From positions 248,001-312,000 of the forward strand of contig JAPQWV010000357.1 of NCBI GenBank assembly GCA_027422505.1: DNA of 64,000 nt, in the 5' to 3' direction. The first letter of the stretch is position 1, and every line of letters begins with the position of its first letter. The position numbers and the translations under genes were made by a program. This DNA comes from Craterostigma plantagineum. Its lineage: Eukaryota; Streptophyta; Magnoliopsida; Lamiales; Linderniaceae. The notes beneath the pieces were generated by a model. The model was not told the origin of the DNA and did not search any database. It saw only the letters and a list, made by a program, of their open reading frames with translations. Shown here in pieces: positions 1 through 10,654 of this stretch.

Positions 1-1253
1 AGGGCTAGATTCTCTTCCTCTGAGCTAGACGTGTCCTCGAGCTAGTGGTGCATTAGAGCCACTCCAACTTCCTTTTGTTTTGTAAGTTGAAGCTTCCTGG
101 AGTAGTAATTAGCGTCTCTCTTCTTCGGGAGAGTGCATTCTCTGGCATAATGACCAGGTTTTCTGCAGTTAAAGCATTTGGTCGGTTCTTTGATAGTCTT
201 GACTTCAGAAGTCTCAGGTGAACGTTCTTTGTTTTTCGTGCTTGAGGCCTAAGTCCATTGGCTGATGATGAGGACTTCTTTTTGAGGTACAGTTTGTGCA
301 TCATTTTCCCAATTAGCGCCAACTGCTTTCCCAGCATTTTCATGTTAGGCTCCATGTCTGAATCTGATTCAACATCAGATTCTAAGGGAGTAGGAGGCTT
401 AATGATCTTTTCTTTTCGCAATTTTGAGCTCCTCTTGTCCGAGACTAGGGCAACTGAGTCGTTGATAAGTTTGCCCTTCTGCTCCATTCTGAATCTCGCT
501 TATGTCTTCATCGTGCTGTGCGAGATTGTCAAACATGGCATGGATACTCCTCAAGGTCTTTATTCTGTCTGGTCTGAGTGGATATCTTTTTCCATTCTGA
601 GGGCAAAGAGGAAAGAAATCTGGTGTTGGTTTCCATGTTTGTCTTAGTGATTTCGATTTCCTCTTCTCATTTAAGAGGGTGAGATATCTCTGGTAGAGAT
701 CATATAAGCACTCCTCCGGTTTAGCTCTGAATGAATCATAGGCCGTGAGAATATTAGCCTCTTGGCCTTGATACCGACTTCTGTTCGTTTGCATCATCTT
801 GTGCAGCTCATCCCACCTTCCCTTAGCGGTTGGAATACTATCGATGTGTCGATAGATATCATTTGGGATTCCTTGCATAAGAGTGTTCCTGGCTATTAGG
901 TCAACTTTAGCTCTCACTCTTTCCTCAACGGTATATTCCCTAGGCTTTTTCAGTCGCCTATAGGTAGGAATTGGAGGGTTTGCAATGTTGTCATCGGGAA
1001 CATTTACCCAGAACTGAGCTGGACCTTGCTCATTTGATGAGAGAAGGTCTTCTGTCTGTTCCTTTAGCTCTATGAAATTTAGAAATCAGCTTCTCCAAAC
1101 TGTATAGTCGCGTCTCTTGAGAATTGGAGGACGATTATCATTCCTAGAGAATAGGCATCCATTTCTTTTTCGAGTTGATGTAGGATCTTCGTTTGTTGTT
1201 TTGATGTCTTGAACAGATGTGATGTGCTTCACAAGTAGCAGATTAGTTAGTAG
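1..1253 (-). pseudogene. gag: E1 gag, frameshifted, 3' end off window
   Basis: Capsid/nucleocapsid protein of the copia element E1. The stretch 917-399 encodes a UBN2-type gag domain (it begins MRAKVDLIARNTLMQGIPND and contains YQRYLTLLNEKR). Positions 487-53 lie in another frame and hold the hinge; the zinc knuckle is legible as CFNCRKPGHYAREC around 190-120 after a further frame change. N-terminal codons continue upstream to about 1180 in broken frames. At least two frameshifts make it non-functional. This is the only copy in the window that keeps the N-terminal capsid-like domain, which is deleted in E2, E5 and E6. Confidence 0.8.
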
Positions 1254-1715
1254 CTTTTGATTCCATTCCGAATGAAAGGCGATAGGGGACGTACCCTAAG
1301 GAAGCAAGAAGGGAGGATTTTCTTTACTTTACCGCTAGAACCTTCCTTTCACGAGTGAACCCGGGCACGAGCCTACCTTAGTTGAACCAAAAAAGGGGTA
1401 CCGACTACCTACCATTACCATATAATATAGGGAATGAACCGAGTTAGAGGCATATGCTTCCTTTACCGATAGCCGGTACCGAACTATCCGAAAGCCCTCT
1501 ACAAAGGCTCAAGAAGAAGGATTGGATGAATTGAGATGCATATAGAATAGATGGTAGGGTTCCAAAACCTCACCTAGCACCGAAAGAGAAGGCGTTGTTC
1601 TGCAGGGTACGGCCCTGGACAGTGGAGAAATATAATAAGATGGAGCCTACCTACTTGGTTCGGACGAAGTAGATAAAAGGAATAGAATCCAGGTGGTTCT
1701 TATTCCACTTTTGAT
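1254..1715. other. Foreign insertion flanked by 8-bp direct repeat
   Basis: Compared with the homologous E5 leader (41160-41220), E1 has about 446 extra bases here, bounded by the direct repeat CTTTTGAT at 1254-1261 and 1708-1715. The interior has higher GC than the leader, lacks the TCGA motifs of its surroundings and has no long ORF. Its texture resembles plant mitochondrial non-coding DNA, but that is an impression, not an identification. An 8-bp duplication is typical of hAT transposons, yet I see no terminal inverted repeats. Confidence 0.5.
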
Positions 1716-1734
1716 GGTCTCGGTTCGAACAAGA

Positions 1735-2640
1735 TAGATTTTTGACTCAATCTTTATAGTTTGATCAAAAATTAATTCGTCGAGAAACATTGTCACTGTT
1801 ACTGTACTCGTGCGAGAAAGTACGTCGGCGAAAAATTTTACGAGCAAAAAATATGTTCGAAATCTTTCAGTCGAGAAAAATCTCTTAATTGTGAATTTAT
1901 TTCGATCGCAAAGAAACAGTACGTTTAGTAAGTTTCTCGCAAAGTCAAAATAAATTCGTTGATTGGAAAAGTTTCTCGAACGCAAATGATTTACGCGTAG
2001 TCAAACTTAGAAAGTCTGACAGAAAAGTTTTTCGACGGAAATTTTTGCGCGCGCAAAGGTCAAAATTGGTCTTCGTTCGAAAAAGATTTTCGACGAGTAA
2101 TGCTCGATAAATTTATCTACTAAATTCGTTCTTGATAGAAGCGACTTTAGGTCTGACTTAGTATTCTGATCGAGAAAAATTTTCGCGCAGAGTTTATTGA
2201 TCGAGAAATTAATCTGATCGAAGAATCTTGCAAGAAAAATTGAAATTATCGCAAAAATTCACAATTTACAGTTAACATAGATTTAAGCAAAAACGATGAA
2301 TTAGACGATGAAATTGCATATAATTGCTCGTAATCAGATGATGAATACGCACGAACGTACAATTAAACACGTTGCGAAGCAAAACATGTCGAATTTAGTC
2401 AAAATCAGAACGTGTTCAAACTGTTCTTCGCATGAAAAGTGACTTCTCAGATTAATCCAAACTGCTAAAATGAAGTTCAAACAGCTACGAATCTAATCGC
2501 ACTCAATGTATATCACTACAAGCACAGAAATATCAAATTCAAGCCAATTCAGCACGGAGTTAAGCAAATCAGATCGAAAATCAATTTTCGCGCCAAAACT
2601 GTTCTTCGCACGAAATAGTTTCAGAATGAAATTTTCGATT
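1735..2640 (-). repeat. E1 leader motif array (TTTTCGNNCGAGAAA type)
   Basis: Non-coding leader between PBS and gag. It holds many dispersed copies of short CG-centred motifs such as TCGAGAAA, TTTTCGA and GATCGAGAAA at irregular spacing, mostly separated by A/T-rich sequence. No ORF of interest. The same type of array is in the E5 leader (41220-42060) and in the pol-to-ORF spacers of E3 and E5. Confidence 0.75.
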
Positions 2641-2679
2641 CGAATTCTAACAATTTTGATTCAAAACAGAACGAATCTT

Positions 2680-2690
2680 CTCTGATACCA
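2680..2690 (-). other. E1 primer-binding site (initiator tRNA-Met)
   Basis: CTCTGATACCA on the plus strand is the reverse complement of TGGTATCAGAG, the usual plant copia PBS, two bases inside the LTR edge. It fixes the element on the minus strand and makes the adjacent LTR its 5' LTR. Confidence 0.93.
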
Positions 2691-2692
2691 AT

Positions 2693-3043
2693 TGTTAGGT
2701 CATAATTTATCAACTCTATGATCCTAGGCATGAATTCTAAAGGAATCGACAAGAATTGTGAAGATTGAGATTTCGACCGAAAACCTTCTTTGAGAGCTCG
2801 AGCGAGAATTTCGAGTAGTGAGAGAAGCTATTTGATATTTCTCTCTCTAGAAATCGAATTGCAAGCCTCTCGGATCAATTTCTAAAATCTTCTCTATTAG
2901 CTAAATGTTTGTACATCAATTTATACCAAACAAGCTTGGTACAAATTACAAACTAAGTCCTAAACTAAGGACAACTATACATCAAGCCCTTAATTACATG
3001 GACAGGTAATTAAATCAATGCACAATTAAAAGCGTGTTCTACA
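2693..3043 (-). repeat. E1 5' LTR
   Basis: 351-bp LTR starting TGTTAGGTC and ending ...TCTACA on the plus strand. It is homologous along its length to the E3 LTR (15940-16285) and the E5 LTRs. All share a central TTTATACCAAACAA block and the AAACTAAGTCCTAAACTAAGGA type block. Confidence 0.9.
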
Positions 3044-3671
3044 GTAAGCTACACTCAGAGAGAGGGGCTAACGATTAGACCATTCATAACGAGCGGAATA
3101 AACTCATTGTTAGAGATAGGTTGAACTACCCCACCGGATTAGAGTCAAATCTGATAGTGGGATTCATCGTGTTTTAATGCAATCCGTGGTTAACTAGTTA
3201 GTGAAGCTTGCCCAGATTCATAGATTAGTTGTTTACGATTCTTATGTGATAAGGCGCAGTTTCGTCGGTCGTATAAATTCGTACGCATGCTCTAGGAATC
3301 CTCACGGTCTAGTAGTTAGAGTTAGTTAAATGTTATTATACTTGTCACTCTCGTTTGGTCGAGCTAGGGGGACTCGAAGTCTCAAATACGTTCGCTTTCA
3401 TAAAGTCGCCTCAACCACGTTATCGTTATTTTATCAAATTTTTGTGTTTATCGTTTGTTTAGTTTATCATTATTTATATTTGTATCAAATCAAAAATATT
3501 TGGTAGGATATTTAAACGACGGTTTTCTAAAGTATATAGTTCCTTTTAGTTCGATACTCGAATACTTGCCATTTCTATAATATTTTCGATAGGTACACTT
3601 GCCTGTTGAGTGTATAATAGTTTATCGATATTCGTTTTATTTTTGTTACTCTATCCGCTCGATCAAGTTTT

Positions 3672-3687
3672 TGGCGCCGTTGCCGGG
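3672..3687 (+). other. Athila-like PBS (tRNA-Asp)
   Basis: TGGCGCCGTTGCCGGG is complementary to the 3' end of plant tRNA-Asp and is typical for Athila/Tat elements. It places the 5' LTR of this remnant at 3044-3665. Confidence 0.9.
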
Positions 3688-3724
3688 ACTATTATTTTCG
3701 AAAAATTTGTTTATTATTCTAGCG

Positions 3725-3781
<57 letters not shown>

Positions 3782-3782
3782 T
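3725..3782. repeat. (ATT)n microsatellite
   Basis: About 19 uninterrupted ATT units just downstream of the tRNA-Asp PBS, continuing into imperfect T/A-rich sequence to about 4010. It produces spurious poly-Ile/poly-Tyr reading frames that are not genes. Confidence 0.95.
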
Positions 3783-4167
3783 CTTCAAACTATTTATTTT
3801 ATTTTTATTATCATCATTATTACAAAAAAATATTATTATTTAGTGATTATTATTTATTATTTTTGTCTTTATTATTATTAGCATCGCTTGCTTTTATTTT
3901 TATTTATTTATGTTTTTAGCAATATATTTTTTTTCTCCGTTATTTTAATTAGTATATTTGCTGGTATTTTTATATATTAAATATTTATATTTTATTTATT
4001 TTATTTTTTTTGCTTAATTGGATTTCTTTCGGTATAGGTACGTGTATTTTGGTGCACGACCTGAAGGAATCATTTGCTATCAACCGTTGAAGACCTACCT
4101 AGAGATTGAGAGCAACTTTCGACGCAACTTAAGGGAGAACGCTACACGAATAGAAACAATAATCGAG

Positions 4168-5134
4168 ATGGGTGAACAACGTCAAGACGAGATGCCTTTG
4201 GTTGCGAGAGAACCTCCAATGAGGGAGCTGTGGGGAAACATCGCCGTAGGGTCGGTCGGCTCAGCGATAGTCCTTCCTCAAGTCCCGAACAACTTTGAGC
4301 TGAAACATCATTCGCTTCAAATGCTTCAGATGACAGCTCAATACGATGGACTCTCCGAGGAAGACGCTTATAGACACATCCGAGATTTTCTAACCATCAC
4401 CGACGCAATACGGGTTACAAGGCGTAAGCTCAGAAGCCATTCGACTCTACTCATTTCCATTCTCTTTGCGCGGAAATGCCAAGGAATGGTTCGACCTACT
4501 TCCCGAACGATCTATTACCACGTGGGACCAGATGCATGCCAACTTCATCAATTATTTCTTTCCACCTTGCAAGGCTCTCAAATTAAAAATGGACCTCACC
4601 GCATTCAAGCAAAAGGAGGGCAAAAATTTATATGCGTATGGACCAGATTAAAGGCGCTCTTGAACCGATTCCCTCAACACGCGATGACGAAAAGCGAACA
4701 AATTCAGTGGTTCCACGAGTCGCAGCACGACCACACCGTACAAATATTAGCGGAGCATGCAATGGAGGTCTATGTAATCTTAGCGTAACGGAAGGCTGGA
4801 CTTAATTGAAGATTATAGCACGAACAGTTTCAGACGAGGGAGTTCAAGCAGTAGAGGTAAACCACCAGGAATGTACGATGTCACTGAAACTACCGCAATC
4901 AACGCCAAGTTTGACGCCCTCCAACAACAAATGCAGATGTTGCTGAATATGCTCTTGCCTATGAAGCCGGCCGTTAATGCTGTCCAATTACAACCCACAC
5001 CAAGGACTCCCACAACTATTGTGCCTTCTTATTCTTATCCGACGTATATTCCACCATGCACTATATGCGGAGGAAGCCACGACGCAACACATTGCCTAGC
5101 CACTATTTCAACTGTTGACCTTTTTGGTCCATGA
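4168..5134 (+). pseudogene. gag: Athila/Tat gag, frameshifted
   Basis: Degenerate retrotransposon gag. The likely start is the ATG at 4168 (MGEQRQDEMP...). A first frame contains FELKHHSLQML and GLSEEDAYRHIRDF. After a frameshift near 4410 the reading continues with RGNAKEWFDLLPERSITTWD, the core of the plant gypsy gag domain, to a stop at about 4651. A later frame (4871-5134) gives the tail with a coiled-coil-like NAKFDALQQQMQMLLNML and a Cys motif CTICGGSHDATHC. At least two frameshifts and a stop; not functional. Confidence 0.8.
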
Positions 5135-5586
5135 GCGTTAGAGAGTTTTGATGAACTATGTAATTGTAATAACGTTAGTCTATAAAATAAGCAATTCGAT
5201 TTGAGATCAATATAATGTCGAAGTACATGATAACATTCGACCATGAAAATTAATTATGAGCGATAAGTTGATTAAATTGTTGAATGTTTGATTCACATAT
5301 GATTCGGTGAAACTATGTGATCGCATACTATAGGCAACCCATGTGACATGATATATCATTCTATGCTATATATGGAAATAACGCATGAGATATCCTGCTG
5401 AGCTATATATGGAAAATATGCTGTTTATATATGGAAAGTGATATATCTGTTGAAAATCAGTTATTCCTGGATGAAAATCACATACACGATACTTTGCATG
5501 CCACTGAATTTAATGTGCATCATGGAATTGATATATTTCCTTATGCTGGTTGGAATATTATATTTAGGAAAGATTTGATTTGATTT
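5135..5586 (+). mobile_element. E4: copia 5' LTR, first half
   Basis: AT-rich sequence directly after the Athila gag tail, with repeated ATATATGGAAA-type words. The same words continue at 14774-15240 across E2, so E2 split one sequence. The LTR start is approximate (about 5128-5135). No gene here. Confidence 0.55.
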
Positions 5587-5919
5587 TGTAGGTCCTAGAT
5601 TATCCAACCAAACTAACGAAGAACGATTTTACCACGCTAGTGATGAAAGATTTGAAGCTTGTGCGTGGGGTGTTTGTGAACGAAGGTGAATCTGTTAAAA
5701 TTCTTTTATTTCTTTTAACACGCACGTAACTCACACATACTACACCAAAAACACACACCCTAATGAATTAGGGTTTGGGGGTATATAAACCACAATAGTT
5801 GGTTTATTATACCCCTAGTAAATAAGAACTAGAGTATTACAAACTAGCCCAAAGTTAATTAAATACAAGCCAACTAAGATAAACGCAATGACATTGAACA
5901 CTATAAAATATTCCTATCA
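5587..5919 (-). repeat. E2 3' LTR
   Basis: Starts TGTAGGTCCTAGATTATCC and ends TATCA; 333 bp. It is highly similar to 14438-14773 with a handful of substitutions and small indels. It carries a TATATAAACC promoter-like word (minus-strand sense uncertain) and an AATTAGGGTTT word. Confidence 0.93.
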
Positions 5920-5934
5920 ATCTCCCCCTTGGTG
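5920..5934 (-). other. E2 polypurine tract
   Basis: ATCTCCCCCTTGGTG on the plus strand is CACCAAGGGGGAGAT on the minus strand, directly next to the 3' LTR edge. This is the plus-strand DNA primer site and confirms minus orientation. Confidence 0.85.
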
Positions 5935-7440
5935 TTCAATCTTCAATTCAGCGCGGGTTATTTTTGTTGGGTACATGGAGAATCTCTTGAGTCCTAACAA
6001 TCTCCCCTTTCCTCCCCTGCAAAGGCTATCTCCTCTTCTTGTGGACGATTTGAATGCACTTTCAGCTAGAACTCTCTTATCTTGACGCTATACGTTGTAG
6101 ATCGGATGTAGGCTATGATCCACGACCCGATATTCGTTTCTTGATGATGTCGCAGTTCTTTGAAATTTTGTTTGCATATTGTCCTTGTCTTTTATTTTTG
6201 TATTTTGAAGTCGTACATCTTCTCCAATCTTCTTCTTCTCAGCGCCAGATTCGTCTTCATCGAGAGAAGTTGTCTGGTTCGGCCTCGAGGAAGCTTGTCT
6301 GCTCCAGAAGAAGATATGCATGGGTGTCTTTTAACATGTGTCAAAGCTCCTTTGGAATGTGACATTGTAGGTTCCAGTGTAGTTCGGCTTCATCGTGGTA
6401 ACCACGGTGAAATTTTGATGGTGAGCGTGGGTTGTGTTCTAAAATGTGCCAAGGCTCCTTCGAATCTGACGTTTTAAGTGCAATTGAGCCAGGCTTCGTA
6501 GTGGTTCGCTCGGCGGAAATGTTGGGTGGTCCGACCTGTTTGTTTATACAAATCCCCATCTCCCCCTCATGACGATTCATATTAACGAGATCGACATGCT
6601 TTATAGGAGTCCAAGAAGGACACAAACGACAAGTCGGTGCGGGTAATAACCAGACGGAGCCACTAAGGTAATCCATCGACCCGAGTTCAGAGTTAAACTC
6701 TGAGACGTGGCCTGTGAGGACATGGCTTATAACTGGGGCCACATAGGCATCCCGTTAACATCTATCTAGGAGCGTATCTCGCAGACGATGGCCTGATACC
6801 GCTGTTGTTTTGATGTTGCAACGGTAGGACTTCCTTCCAATCTTGGAATCACATCTACTATAGATGTGTCTATGGAAGTTCTGATCTGGTCACTAGGTCC
6901 AAATAAGAAAAAGTGTATGTGTCCTAAAAAATAAAAAACATTTAGGTAGTGAGGACACCTAGACTCGATGTGTTCAAGAAAGTTCAGTGGTGTGGGGCTA
7001 ACTACCACTTAATTCAATATCACCCGCTTCCAAAGTGAAGTGGTGATAGCAAAAGTGGTTCCCCGTGATTTGATGAAACATCGGTCTTTTGGGAGATCGA
7101 TGAGTGGGTAGGGCTCGGTTGTGCATGCGCCGTTGAACCTAATGCGACGACTTCTACTCGGGAGCTAGTAAAATTAGCACCTGTACCTATAGGGGTTGGT
7201 CCGAGTAATTTGTGAGGTAAGGGAATCTTGCATCCTCTGCTCTTCGATCCTATCAAGAGTTTGCCAAAAATTGGATGTGGCTTTTACGAACTCGAAATCT
7301 TCACTAACACTTGGCAGCGTTCCTAGGTTAGGTTCAGTTTGGTCTGACTGAACCATGGAAAAAAACCATGCATCCATCAACTTTGATGAGTGCTGCTTGA
7401 TCAGCAAGTTGGAGAGGGCCGGTTGAAATCATCTTCGTGT
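5935..7440 (-). pseudogene. E2 remnants of the ORF downstream of pol
   Basis: Region between PPT and the multiple-PPT zone. Short minus-strand frames (7407-7174, 7256-7020, 6742-6341, 6321-6088) could be fragments of one decayed ORF. A block near 6240-6310 (TCTGGTTCGGCCTCGA type) recurs in E6 at 47760-47800, so the region is shared by both pol-less elements. By position it corresponds to the E3 ORF at 16309-19805, but no protein similarity is legible. Function unknown. Confidence 0.35.
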
Positions 7441-7657
7441 TTGTGGATGGATGTCATGCCTTTTGGAATTCTGGAACTCTCGAGGTTGCTTCTTTTTGTT
7501 GGAGTCCGTCTTGGAGGTGGAAGTGCTTGAGAGAACTTTTTCTTTCCCTTCCTATCCATCGTATTAATAATTTAATAGTATACTATATATTAAACTACGT
7601 AGATATATGTATATATCTATATATTTTTTTTGAATCATGCTTCTTAAAACTGGATTA

Positions 7658-7820
7658 CTCCCCCTCAAAAGATGCAAATACGGATCAAATTTATCTTTCG
7701 AATCTCTTTCCCTAAGTTCACGTGTTAAAGTCCACTCCCCCTAAAAATTTTAATTATTGCTCCCCTTAAGACATATATAAGAGTTGCTTCTCTTAAAAAT
7801 AAAGAGTAGCTCCCCTCAAA
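7658..7820 (-). other. E2 multiple polypurine tracts
   Basis: Repeated CTCCCCCT, CTCCCCTTAAG and CTCCCCTCAAA words (about 7659, 7735, 7760, 7810), which are G-rich purine tracts on the minus strand. More lie near 5998, 10193 and 10271. Multiple PPTs far from the 3' LTR are a known trait of Sireviruses; here they support the lineage call. Confidence 0.65.
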
Positions 7821-8639
7821 TTTAGCTCACAAGAAAATGGTATTTATCGGTTGACCGTGGAATATGCGTTACCAACTTCAATATCTTGCAAGAACATGCA
7901 TATTCAAAATGTACCATTTAAAGGATATAGGCATTTGTCAACTCAACTTATATGCACACATAAAAGTTTAAACTCGAAAATTCTTTAAAATGTATGCCTA
8001 AATAAAATATACTATAACATGATAAATATGCATTTCAGCTCATGCATGCATGCGAAAATTTGGAATTGAAAGTCTTTTTGGAGCGTGCATGACTATTGTA
8101 CCCTATTGTTTTCAAAGTAGGCAAATTGAATTTTCAACTTGATAAGCATGCAAAAGTTACAAAAGGATGCATATTAGAGTTTACCTACGTTTGGTTGCTC
8201 GCATCGCTAACAAGTCGTGTCTGTGGAGTAGCCCGAGATACCATACTCGCTGAGAGGTGTAGTTGTCTCACTAGGTGTTTTTCGAAGAATTTTCAAAGTA
8301 GGATGTACCGAGTTTACAATGAGGGGTCGATGATGTGTGGTACTGTTAGTTTCGAACATTTCAAAGGTTGTGCCGAAAATCCCGTATGCGAAAATGTTTT
8401 TTTAAAAGATGTATGTCTTCGAAAGAATTTGAAGTCTTTGAGTTGAATTGAAATTTGGCTTGGACCGCGAATTGAGCTGTGGTTTGCGAACTGAATGCGC
8501 GAATTCGAAGTTGTTCGGAGGGTTCGCGAAATCTGAGTGACACGGGAACTGAACTCGCGAAACTCTAGTTCTTAAGCTGACCCGCGAAACTTGATGACCT
8601 CATGAGACTGATTCGTGTATACGATTTTGGGAAAGGTGA

Positions 8640-8658
8640 TGAAAATCGGGTGATTTGG

Positions 8659-8690
<32 letters not shown>

Positions 8691-8915
8691 AGATGCATTG
8701 TAGCACGTTCGATTGATTGAGGAATACAGGCAATTGGACGAATCACCGAGAAAATGATGTACTGTAGCGCTTTCGATTGATGGAGGAATTGGACGATTGC
8801 AGGAATCGGGTGATTGGAGGAATCACCGAGAAAACTTGTAATAAGGACCTAGGTTCGATCGATTCCAGAATCGGACGATTCATGGAATCACTTAGTGAAT
8901 GTTGAATCGGGCAAT
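8640..8915 (-). repeat. E2 second motif array (AATCGNNCGATT type)
   Basis: Copies such as AATCGGGTGATTTGG, TTGGACGATTG, AATCGGACGATT and AATCGGGCAATTT, alternating with GGAATCACCGAGAAAA. This is the same core as the E2 leader array (13340-14170) although it lies at the opposite end of the element. Confidence 0.7.
8665..8691. repeat. (TA)n microsatellite
   Basis: About 13 TA units inside the E2 non-coding region. Confidence 0.9.
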
Positions 8916-10191
8916 TTCTGACTTGAGAATTTTGACCCAAAATTCTTAATGAAAATTATGAAGAGAAAATCACCCTAACTGACATGCGAAATTTCAACTA
9001 TAAGCTATAACCCAGAGTTAAAAAATTTGGTCCCAAAATAAATATCGAATCAACTAGTTTTTCAAAATCGATTTGTGTGACACAAAATCCGATAATCGAC
9101 GAAGAAAGATTGCTTTCTCCCGGCGTTGAACCCTCAAGTCAAAAATTCGTCTGTAAAAATTGATTAGGTTTGTCGGAACGATAATGATGTTTTGTTCCAT
9201 TTATGCCTATAAATAGACATGCATGAGCAACACTAAAACTCAATTTACCAAAAATTTCTCGTCTATTATCCCATTTCAGCATTCTCGATTAGCTTACAAG
9301 AAATGAACTGGATGCAGCAACAACATCGTGAAAATGAGAGGGAAGCATATGAGGAATTTCACGTAATTTAGAGAGGCTACAACTTGACCTTTTCCTTCTC
9401 TTGTGCTTATTTGTAGTTTTACTAGCTTTTCTATCATGGGTCCTCACAAGGTGTGCTTGTGTGTTTTACTAGCTTTTATATTGGGTCCTCTCAAGGTGTA
9501 CTCATGTGCAACAGTCCTTATGAAGTAAATCTATTGTTCCTTCTTTTGTGTTTATTTGCAGTTTTACTCGCTTTTGTGTGTAAGGTCCTCACAAGATGTA
9601 CTTGTGTGTAACCGTCTATATGAGGTAAAACTATTGTTCCTATTCCACCTATTGATTCTGCGTTGTGAGTTTTGCACTTTGAAAGTAGGTCTTATTTGTG
9701 AATGGTTATTTTCGAAAGCTGATTTCCAAAGTCAGATTTCGAGACGAACTTAAGCCCGAAATTTAAAGCAATTTCTGAAAATATTATTAAAAACAATCGA
9801 TCGTTTCGCGACGAAACCTTAAGATTTGTAAAACGATCGACGAAATTTAAAGCAATTTCTACAAACCTCAGCGACAGAGTACGATTATCACCCAAACAAT
9901 ATTATTAAAAACTCGATGAACACCAAGTGTAACCACTTAATTGACGATTTTCGGAAGAGGATGTTTACAAAGTTTGAAACTGTGAAAATCGATCGATGCG
10001 CGACGAAACCTGTGAAATCTGAAACGATTTCACATTTAGTCAACGCGGAATTAGCAAGAACCTATAAGGGTGAGGGATTTATTGTTTATAGCCTATATTT
10101 GATTTGAGAAGAATTTTTTTTAAATTATTATTATTTATTATTATTTTTCATTTAAACCAAGTTCCATCTTTAGAGAAATTTTACAAGGAAA

Positions 10192-10290
10192 TTTCTCCCC
10201 CTAAATTAAATAATTTGGCGAAGATTATTTCATTTCTAAAATTCTCCCACATAATTTAATAAATAAAGCTCCCCCTAAATATAAGCATTC
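10192..10290 (-). other. E2 further polypurine-like tracts
   Basis: TTCTCCCCCTAAATT at about 10193 and GCTCCCCCTAAATAT at about 10271, reverse complements of purine tracts, in AT-rich sequence. Same class as the cluster at 7658-7820. Confidence 0.55.
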
Positions 10291-10499
10291 CATGAATTCC
10301 TTTTTTTTTGGGAACCTTATTTAGCATGTCTACTAGGATGAAGAATGTATCTTAACATGAATAAAGAGCAGTTCATCCTAGATATTGCTAACATATTAGG
10401 TATGTTACTCATTTGAGCACATATGCATATTGAAAATTCAGTGAATGTCGAACATGTGAGCTTATGCATATTTAGAATATTACCAATTTTGTCGGTGTA

Positions 10500-10654
10500 G
10501 TTCTAGCTGCCCGCATCCCACCCCTTGATCACGTATGTCGGGCCGCTTCAGGTACCATACGTGAGGGAACTGGTGGGCGCTATCGTCGCAAACCAGTCAT
10601 GGGTGTGGAGCCGCTTTCTAAGTACCTACCCATGTTGGAAACTGCAAAAACATC
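10500..10654 (-). pseudogene. E2 ruined protease start
   Basis: Right after the gag tail the minus strand reads HVWYLK then a frameshifted remnant where other copies have the DSGCS protease motif (E5, E3). The element then changes to non-coding sequence. E6 stops being pol-like at the same place (50230-50380). This marks the 5' edge of the pol deletion. Confidence 0.6.

Larger units (their letters stand above)
1..3043 (-). mobile_element. E1: Sirevirus-like Ty1/copia element, 5' part
   Basis: Minus-strand copia element cut by the window start. Read on the minus strand the order is 5' LTR (3043-2693), tRNA-Met PBS, a long non-coding leader full of CG motifs, then gag ending in a zinc knuckle. 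Protease, integrase and RT would lie beyond position 1. The long gag with a downstream extension, the PBS and the LTR match the other Sirevirus-like copies here (E3, E5). The outer flank at 3044 is Athila-type DNA, so E1 inserted into that older element; the second TSD copy is outside the window. Confidence 0.85.
3044..5134 (+). mobile_element. Athila/Tat-type gypsy remnant
   Basis: LTR remnant (3044-3665, ending GATCA), tRNA-Asp PBS, an ATT microsatellite, then a broken gag. Its 5' side is cut by E1 and its 3' side by the E4 LTR near 5130. The LTR end with its GATACTCGAATACTTGCC type sequence and the PBS fit the Athila/Tat branch of plant Ty3/gypsy. No pol remains, so it is the oldest recognisable layer on the left side. 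Confidence 0.75.
7821..10190. other. E2 internal non-coding region
   Basis: About 2.4 kb without a convincing gene, AT-rich. It contains a CG-motif array (8640-8915), a TA microsatellite, and around 9400-9640 two or three imperfect copies of a phrase built on TTTTACTAGCTTTT, GGGTCCTCACAAGGTGT and ACTTGTGTG. From 9700 to 9870 AATTTAAAGCAATTTC words recur. Short ORFs here look like chance frames. Confidence 0.6.

Noticed and set aside
3599..3919. Membrane protein ORF rich in Ile/Tyr (106 codons, plus strand)
   Set aside because: Translation of an ATT microsatellite in the leader of an Athila-like element.
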